From Asterochloris sp. CNOR1 (lineage: Eukaryota; Chlorophyta; Trebouxiophyceae; Trebouxiales; Trebouxiaceae), in NCBI GenBank assembly GCA_963969365.1, contig OZ017747.1, positions 3,100,001 through 3,164,000 of the forward strand: a DNA stretch of 64,000 nucleotides, written 5' to 3'. Positions 36,341 through 48,000 of this stretch are shown in pieces; position 1 is the stretch's first letter; each line of letters opens with the position of its first letter. A program made the position numbers and the translations under genes. Under the pieces are notes generated by a model. It worked only from the letters and a program-made list of their open reading frames with translations. It made no database searches and was not told the origin of the DNA.

Positions 36341-36995
36341 AGGCACCCCCTAGATACCTGGAGCGCGCCTGGTGGAACCCAGCAGCCACCTCAAAAGACC
36401 CGGTCCCACAAGAACCAGCAGACGTTGGCAGAGGGCTGTCGGCCCTGTCGCCTGAGATCACCCACTGCATCTGAGCCTGTGTGCGCGGCGACGCATCCCA
36501 CCCCTTCACCTCACGTGGGCCTGCAGCATCTCACACAGTAGACAATTTCATCAGATGGGATGTAGCCCTGGTGCTACAGGATCCATGCACAGCGTGCATC
36601 CAGCTTTTGATTCATCTGACCTGCAAACTAGACCTCAGCCTCAGCACACTCTGCCTTCACCCCAATTTGTGCATATCTTTTACCATGATTTTGCTCGCTT
36701 GCTTTGCCCGCCATTGCCGGGCCGCTTTAGTGCGCCTTCGCCATTTGATGAGCATGCCATCATGATGCAATCTGTTCCTGAAGCAGTCCTTGACCATTGC
36801 ATTTCATCATCTGGACCAACAGTTGCGTGCTCCTTGTCGTCGGGCACCATAGAGTTTCATCGTCCTTTTGCACACATCTTCCTGTGTCACCAGGCAGCCT
36901 TGTGTAACTCAAGGATAGAACACCTTGGCCTGGGTATCAAATGCCCAGGACAACAATGCGGCTTTGCACAAATCGACGCGCAACAGTCCAACATG
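36341..36995. other. Convergent intergenic region, 655 bp
   Basis: Lies between the CCCH stop (+) and the TMEM186-like stop (-). A TGTAA, the usual poly(A) signal of chlorophytes, occurs at 36903-36907 on the plus strand, a plausible end for the CCCH mRNA. No coding exon or repeat was seen. Confidence 0.5.
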
Positions 36996-38526
36996 TCAAA
37001 GTGACTGGGCAGGTTGCTGCAGGCTGTGGCAGCCCTTCAGGAGCTTCAAGAGGTCTTCCTTATTTGCCAAATCACCATGTCTCAGCGAAATAAAGTATTG
37101 GCGGCCGTTGTTCCCTGTGACGTCGATGGGGATGAAAGGCTGCTCGGCCACTTGCACCATGCTGCCACTGGAGAGCTGCTCAAGGGGTGGGACAAGATCC
37201 TCAATGCTGATGAGGTTGTCCTGCGCAGGTACGTATTGACCAAGTTGGGGTTATCATTGTTTGACATCAGTGAGCTGCGCTCGCCTCTGAAGGCCCAGCT
37301 AGAGGCAGGTGGGCCTGTATTGAGAAAGACGAGCAGCACGCAGACGACAAAGCGTCCCAAGATGGGTATGCTCTGCCTTCCAAGTCAGGGGCATGCAGTA
37401 AAAGTCTGGAGAGTCAACAACCTGGAGCCGAGCGATGTCACTGTGCCGCTGCACGAGCTCACCTTTCTGTTGCCCCAGAAGTCGAGGGTGCTGAACTGGA
37501 GCTGGGGCTGCGAGCCTGGCGCCTGCAGGACTGCAATCTCGCCTAAGTAGCGGCGAGAGAAGAACCACAGGGCGGTGGACACCACGCCGCAGCCAACCAA
37601 GAGGGAACTTGCCATGGCCAGCTGGATGCCAGACACTGTGCCCTGCATTCAGCCAAACGGCCGGCTGACAGCTTCCACATAAGGGGGCCTCAAACAGCTG
37701 GGGACTGCGGCAAGAGTCACAGGGCACAGGTCAGACAACAACAGAAGTGCACAGAGCCAGCAGTCAAGGCGCGTGCAGCAGGCTGTTGCAGGTACCACTC
37801 ATGAGAACGGCCGAGCTAGATCATTGTCAAAAGAGAAAGGTTGCCTGCACCATAAAGCAAACCGACAGCATTGGGCAGCACAGGACAGCAGGAGCCAGCT
37901 TGCCTGCACCAGGAATGTGTTGATGGGCACGGCCAGTGCGGCAACACCGACCAGCTGAAACACTTTGAAGCGAACCAGCAGCCTGAAGGGCACCATGTAG
38001 CGACCCCTGTACAGGACATGTTTAGCTGGCGCAGCAGCGGGGCTGTCCAGTGCCTGCTGCGCAGTGCTGCGGTTGCTGTGGGCGCTGCTGGCCTGCGCCG
38101 CAAGCTTGGCCGCTGCTCGACGCTGTGCCAGCTGGCAGGTGCCAGCAGCTGGCACCCAGGCATGGACTGGCAGGATTCTGTGGAGCAGGCCAAGAGGCTG
38201 GGACAGCCCCTGCTCCTTCAGAGCCTTTCCTCCTATGACTGCGGCCGCATGGGATGGAGGTTGAGCTGACCAGCTGGCTGCAGAGAGAGGCAAGATGCTC
38301 TGGTCGCACTGCCAAACATCACCTGCAGCGATTGCGCATGTCAGCCTGCTTATGTAAAGGGCAGCAAGGGACGGAGTGTGATGCAGTGTGACACAGGCAC
38401 TGACACACCTGCCTGGCGCAGCTTCAGCCAAGTGTGAAGCGAGCACAGCTTGCATGTGCGGCGCATGGGTTTGTCACAGGAACCACAGTACCTGTAGAGG
38501 CGGCTGGAGAAGCTTTCAGACTGCAT
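36996..38526 (-). CDS. TMEM186: TMEM186-like mitochondrial membrane protein
   Basis: Inner-membrane protein of the TMEM186 family, linked in animals to complex I (MCIA) assembly. Exons: HVLYRGRYMVPFRLLVRFKV with FQLVGVAALAVPINTFLVQ (TM 1), GIQLAMASSLLVGCGVVSTA with LWFFSRRYLGEIAVL (TM 2), QFSTLDFWGNRK, then DNLISIEDLVPPLEQLSSGS, QVAEQPFIPIDVTG, QYFISLRHG and DLLKLLKGCHSLQQPAQSL with TGA at 36996-36998. The order TM-TM-FWGxR-IEDLVP matches the family. The N-terminus is a long Ala/Gln/Ser-rich presequence. The best phase-compatible first exon starts at ATG 38526 (MQSESFSSRLYRYCGSCDKP) and is unusual in carrying two Cys pairs, so the start is uncertain. Confidence 0.72.
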
Positions 38527-38561
38527 GCCTGACACAGCCTGCAGGGCCTGATGGGCAACTT

Positions 38562-39070
38562 ACCCAGACAGCCAGCACTCCCAGGCCCACCATCACCCAG
38601 ATGTCGAGTGACCACACTACAGAAATCAAACATGTGAGCCAGTTCTGTCCTGAGCATAGATGTAGCAAGCTGGAAGCAATTCGGACCTCCTTCCTTGACA
38701 GGCCTTGAGCCTGGAGGGGGCACTGCAGAAGGATGTGCCATGATCTCACTGATGTGCCATCTGCGTTGACCATTGACCGGCCCATTCCTGACCCCAAGTC
38801 CAAGTAGGCGAGGTGAAGCACTAGATCAGGAAGCTGGAGACTGTCACTTCTCTGCTCAGGAACTCCTCGCAGGATGGGAGAGCCCTGCTGCTGTTAACTT
38901 TCAATCCTGAAGCATCTGCCACACCAGGGACATCAGCCATGATGCCAGTGAAAGCCTGGCATGTTTCTACAGCACGACTGCCACTATCAACTCTTACAAG
39001 CCCAGCAGCCAGGCAATACCTGTCAGCTGCTCATTCACTGAGGCTAGCTGGTGCTCATAGCTGACGTTGC
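38562..39070 (-). CDS. Unrecognised exons, possibly a small membrane protein
   Basis: Minus-strand exon-like segments with good splice edges: SYEHQLASVNEQLT (about 39025-39066, donor GTATTG), LVLHLAYLDLGSGMGRSMVN then ADGTSVR (about 38745-38830), and VVWSLDIWVMVGLGVLAVW (about 38568-38625, donor GTAAGT), the last a likely membrane segment. I could not join them into a family. They may be a separate gene or 5' exons of the TMEM186-like gene next to them. No reliable start is visible. Confidence 0.25.
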
Positions 39071-39630
39071 ATGCATTGCACCCGAGGGTGCCTCTGCGGC
39101 AGCCTCTTTGACGCTGCCAGGGTTGGGGACTACTGCAAGTGCTGCACAGGGATGCATGGGGGGCATGTCGACCAGCTGAGATCAGAGGTCACTATGTTGT
39201 CAGGCAGCGAAGGAAGGCCAGGTGGCCATACTTTGGTGGCTGTGTCAGCAGGGCTTTCCCTTGCGCTGAACATGCATACGGCCTCACAGCTGGATGAAGT
39301 TACCCACCAGTTTCTCAGTTGGCATGTCAGGGCGGCTGCAGACAGCTGGGTGACATGGATTGCAGAAGGACGGCCCTCAGAATGAGACGAAGGACGGCGG
39401 GCCAGCCTGGTGACTTGTGGCATGCAGATTGCGGTGCTGCGCATCAGAGGGTTAGCAGCGTCCTGCAGGTATGCACATCTCTTCCTGGGTGGCCTGCTGC
39501 CTTGCCTGATGCTGATGGCACAGCTGTAGTCAGCAGCCGCCACTTAATTCGTCCTCACATTCCCTCAGGATTGCCTGAGAGGTGCGCTGGGATCATCATC
39601 ACAGCTGCAGACACTTCCACCTCAGGTGGT
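39070..39630. other. Intergenic or undetected 5' region before the H4 3' end
   Basis: 560 bp with open stretches on both strands but no family match and no convincing splice chain. It may include the promoter of the minus-strand gene to its left. Confidence 0.35.
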
Positions 39631-39647
39631 GGTGTTGAGACAACACC
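39631..39647 (-). promoter_or_regulatory. H4 mRNA 3' stem-loop
   Basis: GGTGTTGTCTCAACACC on the minus strand, 35 nt after the H4 stop. It is preceded by AACCCACAAAAATT and followed by ACCACC. It is a 7-bp stem with a 3-nt loop (or a 6-bp stem with a 5-nt loop). Confidence 0.9.
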
Positions 39648-39682
39648 AATTTTTGTGGGTTTCTGTGATGCAGCTTGGGCGC

Positions 39683-40907
<1,225 letters not shown>

Positions 40908-40935
40908 GCTCCTCAAATCTACTCCACCAAAAAAG

Positions 40936-40952
40936 GGTGTTGTTTCAACACC
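40936..40952 (+). promoter_or_regulatory. H3 mRNA 3' stem-loop
   Basis: GGTGTTGTTTCAACACC, 28 nt after the H3 stop, preceded by CACCAAAAAAG and followed by ACCACT. Confidence 0.9.
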
Positions 40953-41809
40953 ACCACTACTCATCAAGGAATGCAATGAGTGTCATTCAGATGTGCGTGC
41001 GCTCAACATAACAGGCCCTGCTGGACTGGATGCTTCCCTTGTGCAACCAGCAGCTTCTGCAATGCATGCACACAGCTCACTGCTTGTGCCGATATAGCTT
41101 TGCACAGCAGTGAGATGTGTGCATGCATTGCAGAAGAGGTGCGTGATGGGCAGGCACAGCTTGGTGTGTGGAGCAAGGACAGACCCAAACTTGTGCAACA
41201 GGGCCAGTTGTTGGAGGGCCACAGCAATGGCATATCTGATCTGCTTGACAGGTTGTCAGCACCTTGATGTTGAGGCCATGCACTGATTGCTTCAGGACAT
41301 TATGACTTGCTCTATTGAACTCAGCAGGGTCCGCAGCATTACAAAAGCTGCCAATCCCAGACTGGAGAGAGCGCACACAACAGACCAGAAAACTGCCACG
41401 ATGCCAAACAAGGCACAGTGCAGCTGAGCACTGCAGCTGCGTTACAACTTACTGTGCCGGCAGGCAGAGAGTGCTCCTGTTCAGGCCGTGTGACTTGGCA
41501 GCGGTCTCAAGACAGCCCTGGTGGTGAGCTGGCTGAAGGCACATGGCCAGCAGATTGCACAAAAGCCTGGCTTCAGACAGGTCAAAAGGCAAGCAGGGCT
41601 TCTGCAGCTGGGACAGGATCAGCTATCAATAGATTTGCTTGCTACAACAGACTGTCAGAGCTGCTAGGCAAGAGCTGTCCAGCAAACAGACGAGCGCAAC
41701 ATATCTCGTTTTACAAGCTGCTCAGGCAGGGCGAGCTGACACAAGGTTTAGGTTGGTGCCTGCACAGGCGTGCACAGAGCAATCAGTAGCATTCCAGATA
41801 GGGAGGGGT
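40953..41809. other. Convergent spacer between H3 and H2B with a long hairpin
   Basis: About 860 bp lie between the two stem-loops. The notable feature is an imperfect inverted repeat: left arm 41054-41088 (CTTCTGCAATGCATGCACAC...) and right arm 41103-41136 (its near reverse complement). The arms are about 34 nt, with one substitution and one indel, around a 14-nt loop containing GATATAG. The rest shows nothing coding. Confidence 0.75.
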
Positions 41810-41826
41810 GGTGTTGAAACAACACC
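41810..41826 (-). promoter_or_regulatory. H2B mRNA 3' stem-loop
   Basis: GGTGTTGTTTCAACACC on the minus strand, 36 nt after the H2B stop, preceded by AACCCACAAAAAAT. Confidence 0.9.
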
Positions 41827-41862
41827 ATTTTTTGTGGGTTTTTGAGAATCCCCCAGCTGCGC

Positions 41863-42361
41863 TTAGGCAGAGGTGAACTTGGTGACAGCCTTGGTGCCCT
41901 CAGAAACAGCGTGCTTGGCCAGCTCCCCAGGCAGGATGAGCCTGACCGCGGTCTGGATCTCGCGGCTGGTCACTGTGGGCTTCTTGTTGTACCGGGCCAG
42001 GGTGGCTGTCTCTGTGGCGATCTTGTCAAAGATGTCAGCAATGAAGCTGTTGAGGATGCTCATGGCCTTGGAGCTGATGCCTGTGTCAGGGTGGACCTGC
42101 TTGAGCACCTGCATGGTGATGGCAACGGGTCAGCAATTCTGCTTGGCTTGTAAAAGACATGAGCATATTCAGCTGCCACAACAGAGCACAGCACACCACA
42201 TGCTGCTGCTGCTGCATGGCACAGAATCCCACCTTGTAGATGTAGATCTTGTAGCTCTCCACTGCCTTCCTGGAGACCTTCTTCTTCTTGTCACCAGCAC
42301 TGGCTCCAGTCTTCTTGACCACCTTCTTGGCGGGCTTCTTCTCGCCGGACTTGGGAGCCAT
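41863..42361 (-). CDS. Histone H2B
   Basis: Exon 1 (42361-42233) encodes [35 protein letters not shown] and SYKIYIYK. After an intron (42232-42109), exon 2 encodes [40 protein letters not shown] and [20 protein letters not shown], ending TKFTSA with TAA at 41863-41865. It is full length for the family with a short Lys-rich tail. The conserved C-terminal AVTKFTSA, site of H2B ubiquitination, is intact. It shares a promoter with H2A. Confidence 0.98.
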
Positions 42362-42597
42362 GGCTGCTGTGCAAATTATATACTGAGTGTTTGGATGCCT
42401 AGTGAGTGACGGACAGCGTTGTGTGGAGCGGTGAGGTTGAGAGAGACACCACTTACCAGGTTAGGAGCCTGACCCTAGCCTGTAGGGTCAGATGCCTACC
42501 CTAGTGAATCCATGCAGCCAACGCGTTGGCAAGAGTCCACAACTCTAGCTGCAAATATTATCTCTCTCTCCTCTCAGCACCCCCTGATTAGACCAAC
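42362..42597. promoter_or_regulatory. Bidirectional H2B/H2A promoter with two palindromes
   Basis: 236 bp between start codons. It contains a TATA-like ATTATATAC at 42375-42383 near H2B, a perfect inverted repeat CTGACCCTA (42469-42477) / TAGGGTCAG (42483-42491), another ACCCTAG at about 42497, and the 14-bp perfect palindrome GCCAACGCGTTGGC (42517-42530), whose core ACGCGT equals the yeast MCB box. CTCTCTCTCCTCTC lies just before the H2A ATG. Confidence 0.7.
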
Positions 42598-43156
42598 ATG
42601 TCTGGCAAGGGCAGAGGCAAGACCGCTGGCAAGAAGGCTGTCAGCCGGTCCACCAAGGCTGGCCTGCAGTTCCCTGTGGGCCGCATTGCCCGCTACTTGA
42701 AGAAGGGCAAGTACGCCACCAGGATTGGCGCTGGCGCCCCAGTGTACCTGGTGAGCTTCGGGGTGCTTGCTTGTGGTGGGCCGCATCATTGGAATTGTGC
42801 AGCATGCTTGATCAGGTTGCTGGCACGTGCCTTTACTGCCTGACCCCATATGGTTGTGGAGTGATCAGCAGGGAAACATGTATCTTGTGCTCATGTGCTT
42901 CCCTGCCACCCTGCAGGCCGCTGTGCTGGAGTACCTGGCAGCTGAGGTGCTGGAGCTGGCAGGCAACGCTGCCCGCGACAACAAGAAGACCCGCATCGTG
43001 CCCCGCCACATCCAGCTGGCTGTGCGCAATGATGAGGAGCTGAGCAAGCTGCTGGGCGGCGTCACCATCGCCTCTGGCGGTGTGCTGCCCAACATCCATG
43101 GCGTCCTGCTGCCCAAGAAGAGTGGCAAGAAGGACGCTGCTGAGGAGGCAGAGTAA
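42598..43156 (+). CDS. Histone H2A
   Basis: Exon 1 (42598-42750) encodes [40 protein letters not shown] and GAGAPVYL. After an intron (42751-42916), exon 2 starts [20 protein letters not shown] and ends with [20 protein letters not shown] and [13 protein letters not shown]. There is no SQEF/SQxF end, so it is canonical H2A and not H2A.X. The acidic-patch residues (NDEEL) are present. It is divergent from H2B and followed by a stem-loop. Confidence 0.98.
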
Positions 43157-43184
43157 ATCTGTCCTTCAAACCCCACGAAAAATT

Positions 43185-43201
43185 GGTGTTGTCTCAACAC
43201 C
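43185..43201 (+). promoter_or_regulatory. H2A mRNA 3' stem-loop
   Basis: GGTGTTGTCTCAACACC, 28 nt after the H2A stop, preceded by CCCCACGAAAAATT. The loop C is shared with H4, while H3 and H2B have T. Confidence 0.9.
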
Positions 43202-43636
43202 ACCATCCTCCTGGAAAGTTGCACATTCTCGAAACTGTCTTACCAGAGGTGTTTGTTGCTCGAGCACTTCCCTGTATGAAAACAATTGGCAGGACTTGTG
43301 CTGCAGCTTTTGACGCCAATTGGCACTGGTGCTTTCATACAAGCTCGCTTCCCCAACACAGCAGTGAGTGTCAAGTGCACACAGTCAGCCTGTTGTGCTC
43401 AAATTAATTTGGCTCTGCCATGAACTCGCTCAGGTGGGCCCAGACGATCTGCAAAATATCTTCTGAAAAGAAGTCTAGCATAAACCCTTCAGCCCTGGCC
43501 ACCACCCAACAGTTGATTTCACCACACTGAGTGAGGGCAGACGCGCCTCCCTCGCCGCGCTCGACAGGCTGAGGGCAGTGGAGAGGCGCTCCCGTCGCCG
43601 GACCTCACTTCAAGCTGAGAGCACCTTCATACTAAC
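43202..43636. other. Intergenic region upstream of the small membrane protein
   Basis: 435 bp without coding signal. AAACAATTGGCAGGACTTG-like and CAATTGGCACTGGTGCTTTC segments around 43280-43340, with GTATGAAAACAATTGG at 43273 and CCAATTGGC...TTTCATAC at 43316-43339, form a loose inverted pair. A GC-rich stretch (43545-43605) with the short repeat CTGAGGGCAG / GTGAGGGCAG precedes the next ATG. Confidence 0.4.
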
Positions 43637-44046
43637 ATGGGCCTTGGCGACGCTATCGTGAGGCACCACGCCAAGATTGCCAAGGTGAGGCTTCTCTCTA
43701 TGGCGCCAGGCCTCAGATGCAACTTCCTGTTCTGCCGTCAGCTTTGCATTTGGCATTGCTTGCTTCCTGTTGCCGTGCCCTCCTCAAGTCATAACCTCCT
43801 AGCACAGGTTAACAAGGCTGCCATGTGTGCTGCTCTGCAGGTGGTGCTGCCTGCCAGCATTGCATTCGGCTTCATGTACACCATGCAGACTGGCAGAAGC
43901 CCTTTGACAGATGCCAAGACAGCTGCAACTGGGCAGGAGGGCATGCAGTACAGCATCAGAGTCTCACACCCATCTTCCTCCTCATGAGTGTCTTTCCCAG
44001 CAGGTGCTTCCAGCCAATTTTGAGAAACGTAAGCGTGGAAGTTTGA
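43637..44046 (+). CDS. Small predicted single-pass membrane protein
   Basis: Exon 1 (ATG 43637) MGLGDAIVRHHAKIAK ends at a GTGAGG donor. A following exon carries VVLPASIAFGFMYTMQTG, one hydrophobic segment, then RSPLTDAKTAATGQEGMQ. A last short exon could give CFQPILRNVSVEV (stop 44044-44046), or the frame may simply run to a stop at 43985-43987. Size and layout (about 55-70 residues, basic amphipathic start, one TM) suit a minor mitochondrial complex subunit, but I do not recognise the family. Splicing of VNKAAMCAALQ (about 43808-43840) in or out is unclear. Confidence 0.5.
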
Positions 44047-44326
44047 GGAGGTCACTATGCGGGGTCCATCCAGTTTTGCACCAAAATCAACTGTATCTGT
44101 GAGAGCGACGCTGCTTGTGTCGACAAGCTGTACCTGACTGTAGTAAGTTTTCAAGCAAATGCAGCTGTAAAATAGAGTGCATCACCTTTGCCTGTCTGCC
44201 TGGACTATGTGAAGCCTTGCAAAGCCCCCTTGATCTGAAACCTGAACAAGTCCTACTGTAGCCGGCGGCGGCCCCTATGGTGTTAGGTGGAATGGGAAGT
44301 CAGACAGGTGCTCATGGCAATGGCGC
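44047..44326. other. Intergenic
   Basis: No supported exon. A minus-strand open frame (TYYSQVQLVDTSSVALTD) crosses 44040-44154 but lacks an ATG and a family match. Confidence 0.35.
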
Positions 44327-44874
44327 CTACTGCACCCCCAGCAAGGCAGCAGTCACCTGCAGCAGTGCTTGTGGCCAGGTGCAGGGGTTGCACCCTTGTG
44401 AATGCAGTGAGGAGCAGGCTTGCAACAACAAAGCAAAAGGCATGGCAGCACACTCAGCAGAGTGATAGCGCAGCTCATATTCCTGCAATGTACAGTGCCA
44501 AACGCAAGTCACCAGTCATGCGGCAGCCGGCAGCAGGTCTTCTGCTGCAGTCAGTGGAATCCCCAATAAGGGCTGTTCAAGGTGGCCTCAGTGTCAAGGA
44601 TGCTGAGTCGACAGCATCAGCATCAAGATTTGCATGCCTACAGCAGTGATTGCAGGTGCATGCTCATGAAAGCGCATGAGGCATCGATGACAGGATGTGC
44701 ATGCTGCACATGGTTCAATGTGTTTCTCAGCAGCCCAGCCAGCGCTACCTCAGAACCCTCCCCACTCTGAAAGGCGACGCCTGGGTCAGCAGCCAGCTCA
44801 GCTGTGGGCAGCACTGCCTGGCCTGCTGCTGATGCTACTGCCAGCACGAGGACCACCCAGCGAATCTGGATCAT
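44327..44874 (-). CDS. Putative secreted protein with signal peptide
   Basis: ATG at 44874 gives MIQIRWVVLVLAVASAAGQA, a good signal peptide, followed by VLPTAELAADPGVAFQSGEG and SEVALAGLLRN. A later exon, after a TTGCAG acceptor, reads EYELRYHSAECAAMPFALLL, QACSSLHSQGCNPCTWPQ and ALLQ, with stop at 44327 if read through. The Cys-rich mature part fits an extracellular or vacuolar protein. The middle exon(s) and the end are not resolved. Family unknown. It lies 190 bp downstream of the VPS50 stop on the same strand. Confidence 0.4.
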
Positions 44875-45063
44875 TACACTCACGAGGCAGGGGGAGGGGG
44901 CAGCTCATCTAAGAGGGGAGCGTCGCGGAGGTCAGAGCTGGAATTCTTGCTGGGAGAGATCCTCGAAGTCAAAAGATGGGCAAGGTCAAAGCAGGTAAGT
45001 CAAACAAAGAGGCAGCTCTTGCCATTGTACGCCTACCATATCCCATGATCTGCTTGGAAAGGC

Positions 45064-48000
45064 TCATGTGATGCTGCCCTCGATCAGCTCCAGCAAAACT
45101 TGTCTATCCTTCTTCTTCAGGCCCTTGAAGTCTGCTATCTGGGTGGCAAGGGCAGTGAGGTGGTCACTGCGGTACTCAGGGTGGCACTGCACCCAGCGCT
45201 GTAGTTCGCTTGGGGAGTTGACAAAAAAGGCCTGCATAGCAACAGGGCGGCCTCAATAGGACACCGTCGCAATAGCAAGATCGTTCTGCACACAACAAAG
45301 CCTGCGCAGATCTCTGCACCGCTGAAAGACTGCGCCACCCCAGATGGAGGCATCACAGAGGACCTGGGGCTGCGGCCAAAGAACATCTGGCAGTGGCCTT
45401 GAGCTGAGCAAAGCATCTCAGTCTACCCACCTGTAGGTAATTGTCCACCAGGCTGCTGTTGGAGGCGATAGCATTGGCTATGCCGCTGTCCTCAGGAGGC
45501 ACCAGTGCCTGGACGGCCTTGAAGACCTCCCTCACATCATTGCTGAGTGCATGGCGCCCAATTGCGCTGCAACGGGTGCGGATGCGTGCAACGCCTTCTA
45601 GCGTGACCTCTGCCATGTAGTGAATGGCATGGCGCCACAGCTGCAGTCACGGGGCACGTTTGAGTTTGCTGGTGGACCCCAGGCATAGGATGCAGGCAAG
45701 TTACAACTTTGAGCTTACATCAGGGTCATTCAGCATGACCTCTGACATGTAGTGGATGGCATGGCGTCACAACTGCAGGCCCAAGACGTTCTGAGCTTGT
45801 TGTCTGATGAGAGGCAGCAAAACTCTGGGCTGAAAAATTTGGCCACACAGCTCCCCGGCTGGAGGGCAGGTGCTCTGCTCAATGTTATCAGCCAGTGGGG
45901 CCTGCTTGCAGCGTGGCTGCAGCTCAGCGGCCACCAGCAGAAGAGGGTGTGCCAGCAAGTGGCAGAAGCAGCGAGCTGTCCATGAGGTTGCCCCTGCTGC
46001 ACTTTGCATGAGACTCGCAGCGACCTGCAGTGGGCCCCAAGGTGTTGCTAGCAGCGACATGGCACACCTGCTGCACATTTGCATGGGACAGGCCCTTGAC
46101 GTGTGAGAGGCGCTCCCTGAAGATCTGGGCGTGCATGCACATCTCGTCCACCCAGGGAGAGGCCTTGCCCGGCAGCTGGGCCAGCTCCCACTTCTGCCCC
46201 GCAATGTGCTCCAGAGCAGGCAAGACTGGCAGGTTCAGGCGGGCGCCGCTCCTCAGGATTGAATCGCACACGTCCTCTGCAAAACAAGAGCAGCAGTCCC
46301 CTCTCAAGATAAACTGGGCCAAATCGGGCAAGTTGAAACAGGTGCTGTCCTACATCAAAATTGGCATCCCATTCAGAAGATGTGAACAGTGCCAGCTGTC
46401 AGCACTGCACCTATACCAAGATGGAGCTGATCACAGAAGCTGTGGATGTGCTGCAACACAGAAATAAGGTGCAAGCTACTGAATTTGCTGAATCATACGC
46501 CAAACAGAATTGTGCAATGAGCTCAAGCATGACAATAAGCAATGCCCACACACAGTCCTCACCTGCAGCCTCCACTGTTCTATTGAAGAACACTTCCAGG
46601 GCAGCATGCTCCTCCACAGGCAGCAGGCTCTGCATGTCCCCTCTTGCCAGCTTGAGTTCTGCTGCAACTGCCATGAGCGCCTGGGCAGCAACTGTGCGCT
46701 CAAGCAGACCCCACATGTTGCCTGCAGCATATTACTGTTGCTTGGCATGCCTCAAATCCATAGCATGACTCAAGCTGAGGGAAGCAATCTGTGAAACATC
46801 AAGGGGTGACAAGCCCTTCCGATGTGACGCCATGTCCACTCGCAGTCAGGCAAGCATGTCCTGTCAAGAACAGCCCTGCCAAACAGAGTGCACCTGCTTG
46901 CCTGAGTTTGAGACAGCCGTGGCCTGCGCAGGCATGACCAACGGGTGCAGCCCCGGCAGCCCGACAGGGGCCGCTAGGGGGCTGGGTCCTGCGGACGTGA
47001 AGCTGGCCCCCACAGCCCCACGTAGCAGCTTGACTGGGCTGCTGTCTGCCACAGTGGTGCCTGCAGCCGAACATGTGAGACAGCCTCAAGGCACAGGTAG
47101 CAAATTCTCACTCATCAGTCTGTCCTGGGAGACCACCAGTTGTAGGCCTGACAAGGTACGCAGGGAATCTGCGGGCTGCCAGTGCCCCTTCACCACCTGG
47201 ATCTGCGCGTCAGCAGACCCCTCACCTGCAGCCACCAGTCTCTCCCAGGCATGGGTGGGCGGTCGACTGCCCACAAACAGCGCCCTGTACCGCTGCAGGC
47301 TCTTGTTCACAATGCGCAGCAGCGTGCTGCGCAGGCGGTTGGACACAGCATCACCTCCATACCCCTGCAGTGCCACTTCAGGTCGACAGTTGCCCACTGC
47401 AGACCAAGACAGCATGGCATGGCATCTCTGACAGCTGCAGCATGCCAGCCTGACAATAGCAGACGAGGGCCTTTGTCAGATTGGCGTAGGCAGCACAGAG
47501 CCATTGGTGATGCCAACGAACTCAAGGTTGACGCGGGCGCCACGACACAACAGGTGGTCCCAACTCAATGGGTGCCGCCCTCTTACACAATAAGGCCCAT
47601 TCTGCAAGTCTTGAGCTCAGAGATTGAGGTCTGGCGCTTGGCTATATGTGGCAGATGCCCACTCACCTGGGGGGCTGCCTCATGCACCAGGTCAGCAATG
47701 CTGACATCGCTGAAGGTGTTGAAAGTCTCCAACAGGTACATCTCAAACATCTCACAGATGCCTCTGTACACATATGCTGCAGGCTGTAACATCCTGCAGG
47801 CCAGGCAGTCAGCTGTCATCAGTGGGTGGGGGCCACAGGTCAGTGCTGGGCAATCAAGGGCACAAGACAGGATCCTGAGTACTGCAGCCTACATCTGCAG
47901 CCTAGCTCTGCAGCCGATGCCAGCAGGGCTGCAAGATCAGTACAGTCTGCTGTCAGCCTGTCTGTGCTTTGCAGAGCTGCGTGTCTCACCTCAGCAGCTC

